Shown: positions 10,040 through 17,149 of the stretch, one piece after another | Layout of the letters: each line of letters opens with the position of its first letter | Position numbering within the stretch: the stretch's first letter is position 1 | Assembly (NCBI RefSeq): GCF_900156915.1 | Contig: NZ_LT732535.1 | Location: 2,575,564 to 2,615,209, forward strand | Origin: Sediminibacillus massiliensis | GTDB lineage: Bacteria; Bacillota; Bacilli; Bacillales; Amphibacillaceae | Direction of reading: 5' to 3' | Length of the DNA: 39,646 nt | Made by a program: the position numbers and the translations under genes | The notes under the pieces: generated by a model | What the model was told of the DNA's origin: nothing | The model's input: the letters and a program-made list of their open reading frames with translations, nothing else | Databases searched by the model: none

Positions 10040-10069
10040 TTGAAACATATATAAAAACCATGTTAGAAT
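10040..10069 (+). promoter_or_regulatory. Candidate sigma-A promoter for the two small plus-strand genes
   Basis: TTGAAA (10040-10045) and TAGAAT (10064-10069) are spaced by 18 bases, with an extended -10 TG one base before the -10 hexamer. It lies about 75 bases upstream of the FbpA-like gene. No clear Fur box (TGATAATNATTATCA) is visible beside it. Confidence 0.55.
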
Positions 10070-10144
10070 TTCTGACTGAAATAGTGATAGGTTTTCTTCT
10101 CTCCCTTACTATTAGAGTATGCTTATTAGTAAAGGAGCGATGGT

Positions 10145-10321
10145 ATGTCTTATTTAAGGGAAGCTGTAGAACAGCAAAAGCAGGCCATGATTCGAAAGTT
10201 GATTAGTGAAGGCATTGTCAGTCGCGATGATACTCAGATTTCCAGTAAGACAGTCGCTGAGCTTTTGGAAGAATACCAAGACGCACTTAAAGATTATGGT
10301 CAATCAATTTTAAAATATTGA
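10145..10321 (+). CDS. FbpA-like small protein (Fur-regulated basic protein family)
   Basis: A 58-residue protein starting MSYLREAVEQQKQAMIRKLI, with AAAGGAGCGATGGT upstream of the ATG. The pattern of LR-AVE---Q-LI-KLI--GI---DD followed by a TVAELLEEY helix resembles the FbpA family (PF13076), small proteins that in Bacillus subtilis accompany the iron-sparing response. The assignment is from pattern memory. The protein is not especially basic and no Fur box is visible, so iron control should not be assumed. The next small gene follows after 16 bases. Confidence 0.65.
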   Translation: MSYLREAVEQQKQAMIRKLISEGIVSRDDTQISSKTVAELLEEYQDALKDYGQSILKY

Positions 10322-10337
10322 GAAGGGAATAACTGTG

Positions 10338-10475
10338 ATGATTAACAAAGAGGCTGTTGATTTGGCAAAAGAAATAGTCGAATTGGATATAGAAAGAGAC
10401 GAGAAGTGGGAAAACCTTGCCGCACTTGCAGGGGATAAAGCTTATGAACTCCTGCGGATGATTCAAAACAGTTAA
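10338..10475 (+). CDS. Small conserved-looking protein of unknown function
   Basis: A 45-residue acidic, helical protein starting MINKEAVDLAKEIVELDIER and ending LRMIQNS. It has a GAAGGGAATAA ribosome binding region and follows the FbpA-like gene closely, so the two form a short operon ending at a strong terminator. I do not recognise a named family. Codon use and the ribosome binding site support a real gene. Confidence 0.6.
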   Translation: MINKEAVDLAKEIVELDIERDEKWENLAALAGDKAYELLRMIQNS

Positions 10476-10524
10476 AACAGGAGAAACAGTTCCGGGTACG
10501 GACTGTCTCTCCTGTTTTTCTTTT
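10474..10524. terminator. Bidirectional terminator between small genes and the ALDH gene
   Basis: The stem AAAACAGGAGAaACAGT pairs with ACTGTcTCTCCTGTTTT (10474-10490 with 10502-10518) and is followed by CTTTT. It is well suited to stop both the plus-strand small operon and the converging minus-strand cluster. Confidence 0.88.
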
Positions 10525-10532
10525 ACAAGCAC

Positions 10533-11981
10533 TTACACAACATTACCTTTAAGCCGGAAGCAGACTACTTTTGGTTCTGTCATCGCCTCGATAGCTGATT
10601 TGATCCCTTCTCTTCCGATCCCCGAACCTTTTACACCTCCGAACGGCATGGCGTCCACCCGGTAATCACTGCTGTCATTGATCATTACGCCGCCCGCTTC
10701 AAGATGCTTTATCATATAATAAGCTTTTTCCAGACTTTCAGTAAAGACGCCGGCATGTAAGCCATAATCCACATTATTGGCGGCTTTTACAACTTCCGAA
10801 GCATTATTAAAAGGATAAACGAGTACCACCGGACCGAATATTTCTTCTTTGGCGATCCGGGCTGTGTCAGGCACATCAGTCAATATGGTCGGCATATAAA
10901 AATTCCCCTGACGAGAACCCCCGATCTTCAGCGTAGCACCTTCCAGCAAAGCTTCCTCAACCCATTCCTCCACCCGCTCTGCTTCCCGTTCCTGAATAAG
11001 CGGGCCAACATCTGTCTGTTCATCCATTTTGCGGCCGACTTTCAATTCCGCTGTCTTGCCCACAAAGTCTTTGAGAAAGGATTCATACGCCCCCCTCTCC
11101 ACGTATATACGCTGCACCCCAATACAGTTCTGTCCTACTGCTGAAAATGCACCAGATACACAAGCTTCCACAGCATCACTTATATCCGCATCTTCAAATA
11201 CAACCACCGGTGAGTTTGATCCCAATTCCATATTGACTTTCTTTAACCCTGCTTGACGGGATATTTTTTGCCCCGCTTCCAATCCTCCTGTAAAGGAAAC
11301 CATTTTCACGGAAGGATGATTGATCAAAGCACCGCCGACTTCGCGCCCAGGGCCGGTTATGATTGATAAAAACCCTTTGGGGAGTCCCGCTTTTAATAAA
11401 GCTTCCGCCAATAACAGGGCGCTTAACGGTGTGACGGAAGCAGGTTTTACCACGATTGCGTTACCAGCGGCTATCGCCGGTCCCACTTTGTGTGCGACCA
11501 GATTCAACGGGTCATTGAACGGAGTGATCGCTCCGATTACACCTATCGGAAATCGATAGTAATACCCGACCCTGTTTTCACTTCCAGGCCTCTGATCGAA
11601 GTTGATGGTTTCCCCGTTAATCCTTCTCGCTTCCTCTGCACTAAGGCGAATCGTTTCAATTGCCCGAGTTACCTCTGACTTGGCTTCTGTGATTGTTTTG
11701 CTTCCCTCCGAAGCAATCGTTAGGGCAAAGGTTTCTTTATGGTCCTCCATAAAAGCAGCAGCTTTCTGGAGCACATCCATCCGTTCCTTTGTCGACCAAT
11801 TCTCTGTATTTAAAAAAGCTTCTTCCGCTCTATCTATGGCCTCCAGCATATCTTCGGTGCTGCCTGATGGAACTCTGGCGAGAAGCCGTCCATCCCCGGG
11901 ATCAAAAACATCAATTGTCTGATCTCTTTCGACCCATTCTCCTGCAAGCAACATCGGTTCCATTCTCACTTTCGTCTGCAT
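10533..11981 (-). CDS. Aldehyde dehydrogenase, candidate aspartate-semialdehyde dehydrogenase of ectoine catabolism (DoeC role)
   Basis: A full-length NAD(P)-dependent aldehyde dehydrogenase (482 residues). The catalytic Cys286 lies in GQNCIG and the general base Glu252 in MELGSNSP. Asn156, Lys179 and the FGPVV and PFGGVKGSG motifs complete the family pattern. The group includes glyceraldehyde, lactaldehyde and semialdehyde dehydrogenases, so the substrate is not fixed by motifs. It is the last gene of the cluster headed by ectoine hydrolase. In known ectoine pathways DoeC, also an aldehyde dehydrogenase, oxidises aspartate semialdehyde to aspartate. The start has GAGGTG upstream and lies 14 bases from the homoserine dehydrogenase gene. 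Role assigned by context. Confidence 0.85.
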   Translation of the reverse strand: MQTKVRMEPMLLAGEWVERDQTIDVFDPGDGRLLARVPSGSTEDMLEAIDRAEEAFLNTENWSTKERMDVLQKAAAFMEDHKETFALTIASEGSKTITEAKSEVTRAIETIRLSAEEARRINGETINFDQRPGSENRVGYYYRFPIGVIGAITPFNDPLNLVAHKVGPAIAAGNAIVVKPASVTPLSALLLAEALLKAGLPKGFLSIITGPGREVGGALINHPSVKMVSFTGGLEAGQKISRQAGLKKVNMELGSNSPVVVFEDADISDAVEACVSGAFSAVGQNCIGVQRIYVERGAYESFLKDFVGKTAELKVGRKMDEQTDVGPLIQEREAERVEEWVEEALLEGATLKIGGSRQGNFYMPTILTDVPDTARIAKEEIFGPVVLVYPFNNASEVVKAANNVDYGLHAGVFTESLEKAYYMIKHLEAGGVMINDSSDYRVDAMPFGGVKGSGIGREGIKSAIEAMTEPKVVCFRLKGNVV

Positions 11982-11995
11982 TGCATTTCACCTCG

Positions 11996-13042
11996 CTATG
12001 CTTTTACTAGACTGTTCCGCCTCTGCAAATCAATTAAATCGATGAGGAGAGAATATCCGGTTTCTGTCAGCCCTGCTCCGGCTCCCGTGAGCATGATCGG
12101 GCCAGCGAGATCGCATTGATAAAGGATTGCATTGGTAGCACCTGTCACTCCTGCCAACGGGTTGTCGGAATCGATTAATTCAGGCTGAACCGAAGCAGTT
12201 ACATTCCCATTTTCTTTTTTGACTGTGGCGAGTAGTTTCCACCGTTTCCCTTCCCCGACTGCCTCTTCCACCATCTTTGAAGTCATACCGCTGATCCCTT
12301 TACACGGGATATCTTTCGCAGCAAGCGGTGTATCCATCAAATAATTGGCAAGAATCGTCGCTTTGTATCTAGCATCATAGCCCTCCACATCACTGGTAGG
12401 ATCCGCCTCGGCATACCCGAGCCTTTGAGCGGTAGTAAGTGCTTCCTGATAGGATTTGCCTTTTTCCATTTCTGTCAGGATATAATTTGTCGTACCATTT
12501 AAGATTCCTGTAATCTCTGTTATTTCATTTCCGGCCAATGCTGTTACAGGCATCCTCAGGGCAGGAGTCCCGCTCATCACCGTACCTTCGAACCCCCAGT
12601 AAACACCATTCTCATCTGCCAGGGATTGCAGTTCCTTGTAGGCAATGGCAACAGGCCCTTTATTGGTAGTAATAACACTCTTTTTGTTTTCGAAGGCCGT
12701 CCGGCAGTGGTCGATGGCGGGCTGGCCTGTTTTGACATCAGTAAACGTCACTTCTACAATTACATCCGCATTCGAGTTCTGGATGGTTTCCATGCTGTCC
12801 CAACCTTTTACAATCCCAGGCCCGTCGGGATAATTCTCGATACTACCCATATCACGGACACTCTTCAACAGCTCGCCAATATCCAGCCCTTCCGGATCAT
12901 ATACAGAGCCTTTCATCACATCCGAGACCGCCACAACTTTAGCATCCATTCCATATGAACCCAATAACTTGGCTGACTGCGAGCTTATGATCTCGGCTAA
13001 TGACTGTCCGACTCCCCCGAAACCGATAAAAGCTATTCTCAT
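11996..13042 (-). CDS. Homoserine dehydrogenase lacking the ACT domain
   Basis: The product (348 residues) has an N-terminal NAD(P) motif GFGGVGQ, the TTNKGP segment with Lys128, the NGTTNYIL motif near residues 182-189, and the catalytic DVEGYDARYK region with Asp223 and Lys227. It interconverts homoserine and aspartate semialdehyde. It ends after the catalytic domain, without the C-terminal ACT domain of the biosynthetic Bacillus enzyme, so it should escape threonine feedback. It sits between the M20 deacetylase (6 bases away) and the aldehyde dehydrogenase, not with threonine synthase or homoserine kinase. This points to a catabolic job, either oxidising homoserine to aspartate semialdehyde or draining the semialdehyde. 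Confidence 0.88.
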   Translation of the reverse strand: MRIAFIGFGGVGQSLAEIISSQSAKLLGSYGMDAKVVAVSDVMKGSVYDPEGLDIGELLKSVRDMGSIENYPDGPGIVKGWDSMETIQNSNADVIVEVTFTDVKTGQPAIDHCRTAFENKKSVITTNKGPVAIAYKELQSLADENGVYWGFEGTVMSGTPALRMPVTALAGNEITEITGILNGTTNYILTEMEKGKSYQEALTTAQRLGYAEADPTSDVEGYDARYKATILANYLMDTPLAAKDIPCKGISGMTSKMVEEAVGEGKRWKLLATVKKENGNVTASVQPELIDSDNPLAGVTGATNAILYQCDLAGPIMLTGAGAGLTETGYSLLIDLIDLQRRNSLVKA

Positions 13043-13048
13043 TTTCCT

Positions 13049-14272
13049 TCACCTCCAAGATTGTCCTTTATCTTGCAAGAGCCGATAAGTGCAGTCTGTC
13101 AATAGAGCTACGCCGACCGGCAATGCTTCTTCATTCAAATCGAAATCCGCTGTGTGGAGTTGATACGGAGGTTCGTCATCCCAACCACATCCCAAAAACA
13201 ACATGGCACCGGGCACCTTTTCCGTGATATGGCTGAAGTCTTCTCCCCCCATTCCATAAGGCTCTTCGAATATGGGCATTTCCGGATATAGTGACTGGGC
13301 TGACGTCTTCATCAGCTCCGTTATAATCGGATCGTTCCGTAATGCCGGTTCCCCGTGTTCTATCTCCAGCTTAAAATCGCCCCCGAGCGACTTGGCAATT
13401 TGAGCAACGTTCTCCAGCTCTTTCATGAGCAACAGTCTTACTTCCGGGGTGTAGGATCTGATTGTTCCTTTAAGCATCACTTTATCCGGAATGACATTGA
13501 AGGCACTTCCGCCGTATAGGCCCCCAATACTAATTGTGCCGACATCCAAAGGATTGACCCTCCTGCTGATCAATCCATAAATTCCCTGAATCACACTTGC
13601 AGCTATCCATACAGGATCTGTTCCTTGATAAGGGTACCCCCCATGGCCTCCAGTCCCCATGATTGTCAAAATAAAGTTGTCAATGCTCGCCATACTTGGA
13701 CCAGCATGAATCTGAATCTCTCCAGCCCTCCTCCAAGGACATACATGAAGCGCGATTGCCGCTTCCACATCATCTATTTTCCCGGATTGTAACAAGTAAG
13801 GGGCACCGGTACTGCCGTGTTCATCGGTATCCTCTTCTGCTGGTTGAAAGATAAGCTTGACCGTACCCTGAAGTCTGCCTTCCTTGAAATCTTCTGCAAG
13901 CAAGTTTGCAACACCTAGCAGCATCGCGCTGTGTGCGTCGTGTCCGCATGCATGCATGATTCCGTTATTACGGGAAGTATAGGGAGCCCCCGTATTTTCG
14001 TGGATAGGAAGAGCATCCATATCGGCCCTCACTCCGATGACCGGTCCATCTCCGGATTTCAGCTCGGCTATCATTCCAAAGCCGGCAATTCCTGTATGGA
14101 GTTGATAAACACCCATCTCCTCTAGTTTCTCCTGTATATATCTGCTCGTTTTTTCTTCCTGAAAGCTTAGTTCAGGAAATTGGTGTAGTGCTCTCCGCCA
14201 TTCCGACAGACTCGGTTTTAATGCTTTTGATCGATTGATTAGATTCTCTGTTTCAATTGACAACCCGGGCAC
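13049..14272 (-). CDS. M20 amidohydrolase, candidate N-acetyl-diaminobutyrate deacetylase
   Basis: A zinc-type M20 aminoacylase of about 405 residues with motifs GVRADMDALPI, HACGHDAHSAML, FQPAEED and GGEDFSH. Members remove acyl groups from N-acyl amino acids. In the canonical ectoine pathway N-alpha-acetyl-2,4-diaminobutyrate is deacetylated by DoeB, an aspartoacylase-like enzyme of another fold. No such gene is present here, so this enzyme is the natural replacement. I recall that some databases use DoeB2 for M20 proteins in this role. The start is GTG at 14272 or the TTG at 14263, which has a better-spaced GGGGGG. It overlaps no gene upstream and follows an unusually long 207-base gap. 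Confidence 0.85.
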   Translation of the reverse strand: MPGLSIETENLINRSKALKPSLSEWRRALHQFPELSFQEEKTSRYIQEKLEEMGVYQLHTGIAGFGMIAELKSGDGPVIGVRADMDALPIHENTGAPYTSRNNGIMHACGHDAHSAMLLGVANLLAEDFKEGRLQGTVKLIFQPAEEDTDEHGSTGAPYLLQSGKIDDVEAAIALHVCPWRRAGEIQIHAGPSMASIDNFILTIMGTGGHGGYPYQGTDPVWIAASVIQGIYGLISRRVNPLDVGTISIGGLYGGSAFNVIPDKVMLKGTIRSYTPEVRLLLMKELENVAQIAKSLGGDFKLEIEHGEPALRNDPIITELMKTSAQSLYPEMPIFEEPYGMGGEDFSHITEKVPGAMLFLGCGWDDEPPYQLHTADFDLNEEALPVGVALLTDCTYRLLQDKGQSWR

Positions 14273-14299
14273 CCCCCTGCTGACGATAAGGTATATCTT

Positions 14300-14459
14300 C
14301 AGTGGGGGTTAGGTTCATACCCCACTGACTGTTGATCATCGTGGTGCTGAGTCCATTTTCACCAGCTAAACGATCTCCGTCCCTTATTTGGTTTGAACCG
14401 GAAGACGGACGGTTACACCGGGAAAAATGGAGGAGGGAAGCAAATTCCTGCTTCTCTCC
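14300..14459 (-). other. Gap in the ectoine cluster with two hairpins
   Basis: The 207-base gap between the PLP enzyme gene and the M20 gene is far longer than the other junctions. It holds an imperfect hairpin GGAG-GAAGCA / TGCTTCtCTCC (14432-14442 with 14449-14459), followed on the minus strand by a short ATTTTT. It also holds an eight-base-pair hairpin CAGTGGGG / CCCCACTG (14300-14307 with 14320-14327). The first could act as a weak terminator or attenuator, or as an RNA-stabilising end. Confidence 0.4.
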
Positions 14460-14479
14460 TGTTTCGATTCGTATATCTA

Positions 14480-15682
14480 CTAAACTACTGACTCATATAA
14501 GCTCTTCGGAAGTGACTGAAACGCCTGCTCCAAGTCACCGATCAAGTCTTCCACATCTTCAATTCCGGCAGAATAGCGAATCAATCCTTCCGGAATCCCC
14601 ATTGCCGCCCTTTCTTCTGGGGTACACTCGACATGACTGGTTGTACGTGATGGACCGACCACTGTTTCCACGGAGCCCAGATTAGCAGCTCTGTTGGCAT
14701 ATTGAAGTTTAGGAAGAAGCTGGCGGACTGTTTCCACGCCGCCTTTCACGGCAAAGCTGAGCATCCCTCCGAAATCGGCCATTTGTTTTTTGGCGATTTC
14801 ATGACCCGCGTGGCCTTCGAGACCTGGATAGAACACATCGTCTACAATGTCTACTGATTGTAGATACTTCGCAACTGCCATTGCATTTTCATTTTGCTTG
14901 TCGATTCTAAGTTTCAGTGTCTTCATACCTCTTAACAGTAAATAGGCTGCCATAGGGTCTAATGTCGCACCATTGATTTCTCTATAATGATAGATTTGTT
15001 CGACAAGTTCTTTTGAACCACATACACATCCTCCCAGTGCGTCTGCATGTCCGCCGAGGAACTTCGTTGCACTGTGGATGACTAAATCCGCCCCAAGAGC
15101 CAGCGGCTGTTGATTGATCGGAGTTGCAAAAGTGTTATCTACAACGACAATCGCCCCAGCCTTTCTACCTGCCTTAGCCATCCGTTCGATGTCCGTAATT
15201 TTCACGGTAGGATTTGTCGGTGTTTCAAGGTATAGGACTTTGCAACCCTTGGCGATTTCTTTTTCGATTGCTTCATGATTCCCTGTTTCACATAACTCTA
15301 CTTCTACATGCTGCTTAGGAAGGAATTCTGTGAAAATCTTGTTTGTTCCCCCATACGTATCTTTAATAGAGACGACCCGGTCTCCTGGGTGCAGCAAGGT
15401 CCCAAGTGTGTTGCTGATAGCCGCCATTCCTGTCGAGAAGCTTGTCACAGCTTCCGCATCTTCCAATATCCTGATTTTTTCTTCAAAGGCCTGGACAGTA
15501 GGATTAGTATTCCTACCATATATGTGTCCCTTTTTATTGCCGATTGCTACTTCATACCACTCATCCATATCGTCATAACCGAATGATACGCTATGAACGA
15601 CCGGGACCTGCGTCGCTCCGAATGCTAGGGAGTCCTTTTCTCCAGCCCAGATGGCACGTGTTCCTTGTTTAATGTCCTTCAT
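14480..15682 (-). CDS. Cys/Met-metabolism PLP-dependent enzyme (cystathionine gamma-synthase/lyase family)
   Basis: A fold-type I PLP enzyme of about 400 residues. The PLP lysine is in SATKFLGG (near residue 208) and the ring-binding aspartate in VVDNTF (near 183). The YGRNTNPT motif and FSTGMAAI segment bind cofactor phosphate from the neighbouring subunit. The family performs gamma-replacement or gamma-elimination on homoserine esters, cystathionine and methionine. It sits directly after ectoine hydrolase (36-base gap), where other organisms have the class III aminotransferase DoeD. A gamma-reaction on diaminobutyrate would fit the neighbours, but this is inference. The ATG at 15682 has AAGGAGG eight bases upstream; a GTG lies one codon earlier. 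Confidence 0.88.
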   Translation of the reverse strand: MKDIKQGTRAIWAGEKDSLAFGATQVPVVHSVSFGYDDMDEWYEVAIGNKKGHIYGRNTNPTVQAFEEKIRILEDAEAVTSFSTGMAAISNTLGTLLHPGDRVVSIKDTYGGTNKIFTEFLPKQHVEVELCETGNHEAIEKEIAKGCKVLYLETPTNPTVKITDIERMAKAGRKAGAIVVVDNTFATPINQQPLALGADLVIHSATKFLGGHADALGGCVCGSKELVEQIYHYREINGATLDPMAAYLLLRGMKTLKLRIDKQNENAMAVAKYLQSVDIVDDVFYPGLEGHAGHEIAKKQMADFGGMLSFAVKGGVETVRQLLPKLQYANRAANLGSVETVVGPSRTTSHVECTPEERAAMGIPEGLIRYSAGIEDVEDLIGDLEQAFQSLPKSLYESVV

Positions 15683-15721
15683 CACTCATTCCTCCTTGTA
15701 AACATTTGTCCATAAACGTTT

Positions 15722-16930
15722 TTAGCTGATGATTCCGTCTTGAGGTTGTGGCATAAAAGGGTCTTTTCGAATTAATTCTCTTGGATAATTTGTCAGTGTT
15801 TCACAACCTTTTTCTGTAATTCTGATTGTCTCGCTTAATTCGATGCCATAGTGGTCGAACCATAAAGCAGGTATCATATGAAAGGTCATGTTAGGTTTCA
15901 ATATCGTAGCATCTCCACTGCGGAGACTTGCGGTATGCTCTCCCCAGTCAGGAGGATAGTTCAACCCTACCGAATATCCAAGCCTGGACTCTTTGATAAT
16001 TCCGTGTTTTTTCATACACTGTTTCCAAATATCATCCACTTCTCCGCAAGTAATTCCTGGTTTAATCGATAACAGGACTTCATTTACTGCCTCCACAACA
16101 TAGGATGTCAGACTGATAACCTTTTCCGGTGGATTGCCTATGGCAACCGTTCTGGCCAACGGAACGTGGTAGCGCTTGTAACAGCCGGCCAGTTCGATGG
16201 TTACGGTTTCTCCCGCTTCGAACTGCCTTTCTGACCAGGTTAGATGGGGTATCGCGGTATTCTCCCCAGTCGGTAGAAAAGGTACGATGGCCGGGTAGTC
16301 TCCGCCGTATTCCTCTGTTCCTGATACCATGTGATAATAGATTTGGGCAGCTGTATCACACTCCCGCACACCGGGACGAATGCTTTCGGCACCGTTAAAC
16401 ATTGCCTTCTCCGCTATTTTTGCTGCCCGCTTCATATACTCGATTTCCTGGTCGGATTTTTCGATGCGGACCCAATTGACAAGCAGGTCAGCATCCAGGA
16501 ACTCGGCATTGGGAAGGTTTTGTTGCAAACGAACAAATGCCTTGGCAGAAAAGTAATAATTATCCATTTCCACTCCGATTCTTCGATTGCCCTGCCCTAT
16601 TTCCTTTAAAATCTCCGCAATGAACTCCATTGGATGATGGGTGGATGAATTAACGTAATAATCCGGGTAAGCTATCACATTTTCTTCGTAGATCCATGTT
16701 TTTGCTCTTGCTCCATTTGCATCCATATAACGGCCGATCCATATAGGCTGGGGCTGGTCAATTATGATCACTAACATCTGGTGCACATAAAAGGACCAAG
16801 CATCATACCCTGTTAAATAATTCATATTGGCAGGGTCGGAGATCAGCAAGACTTCGATCCCCTTTTCTTCCATTCGCTGCTTTGTTTTTTTCAACCGGCT
16901 TTGATATTCCACAATGTCAAATGGAAGCAT
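15722..16930 (-). CDS. doeA: Ectoine hydrolase
   Basis: A 402-residue M24 (creatinase/prolidase fold) protein. It carries stretches that I know from DoeA/EutD rather than from Xaa-Pro peptidases: LTGYDAWSFYVHQ (39-51), GVEMDNYYFSA (119-129), GGDYPAIVPFLPTG (209-222), GCYKRYHVPLART (249-261) and GYSVGLNYPPDWGEHTASLR (318-337). DoeA opens the ectoine ring to N-acetyl-2,4-diaminobutyrate, in the cytoplasm. AGGAGG lies seven bases before the ATG. It is the first enzyme gene of the cluster, preceded by a 219-base region with the regulator gene's terminator and a TTGGTTAA site. No ectoine transporter gene lies in the window. The main alternative, an ordinary aminopeptidase P-like protein, is much less likely given these stretches. 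Confidence 0.9.
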   Translation of the reverse strand: MLPFDIVEYQSRLKKTKQRMEEKGIEVLLISDPANMNYLTGYDAWSFYVHQMLVIIIDQPQPIWIGRYMDANGARAKTWIYEENVIAYPDYYVNSSTHHPMEFIAEILKEIGQGNRRIGVEMDNYYFSAKAFVRLQQNLPNAEFLDADLLVNWVRIEKSDQEIEYMKRAAKIAEKAMFNGAESIRPGVRECDTAAQIYYHMVSGTEEYGGDYPAIVPFLPTGENTAIPHLTWSERQFEAGETVTIELAGCYKRYHVPLARTVAIGNPPEKVISLTSYVVEAVNEVLLSIKPGITCGEVDDIWKQCMKKHGIIKESRLGYSVGLNYPPDWGEHTASLRSGDATILKPNMTFHMIPALWFDHYGIELSETIRITEKGCETLTNYPRELIRKDPFMPQPQDGIIS

Positions 16931-16991
16931 CGGCTTACCTCCTAGTTAACTGAATATTTTATTTTTTTCTTACTACTAGCATATTGAATAA

Positions 16992-17072
16992 TACATTTTA
17001 ATGTAATGGCAAAATTGTATGAACTTTTATCCATTTGTGTTATACAGATTTAACGTTAGCGGCTTTAACCAA
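16992..17072 (-). promoter_or_regulatory. Candidate operator region upstream of doeA
   Basis: On the minus strand TTGGTTAA (17065-17072) matches the core of the Bacillus subtilis PucR box WWWCNTTGGTTAA; the flanking part matches poorly. Next to it are the palindrome TAACGTTA (17051-17058) and, nearer the gene, TACATTTTAATGTA (16992-17005), a six-base-pair inverted repeat around two bases. No convincing -35/-10 pair is visible, which would fit an activator-dependent promoter. Confidence 0.4.
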
Positions 17073-17096
17073 CTATCCAACGCCTGGTCAAAATAT

Positions 17097-17131
17097 AAAA
17101 AAACGCTTCAAAGCAAGTTGCTTTGAAGCGT
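17097..17131 (-). terminator. Intrinsic terminator between the PucR-like gene and doeA
   Basis: The perfect 13-base-pair stem ACGCTTCAAAGCA / TGCTTTGAAGCGT with a three-base loop (17103-17131) is followed on the minus strand by seven T. The regulator is therefore largely transcribed apart from doeA. Confidence 0.93.
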
Positions 17132-17149
17132 CTGATTCCTTCATACAGT

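Noticed and set aside
14275-14468. Minus-strand frame open through most of the gap between the PLP enzyme and M20 genes
   Set aside because: It has no start codon with a ribosome binding site until an ATG leaving only 28 codons, and no recognisable similarity; the openness may be chance.
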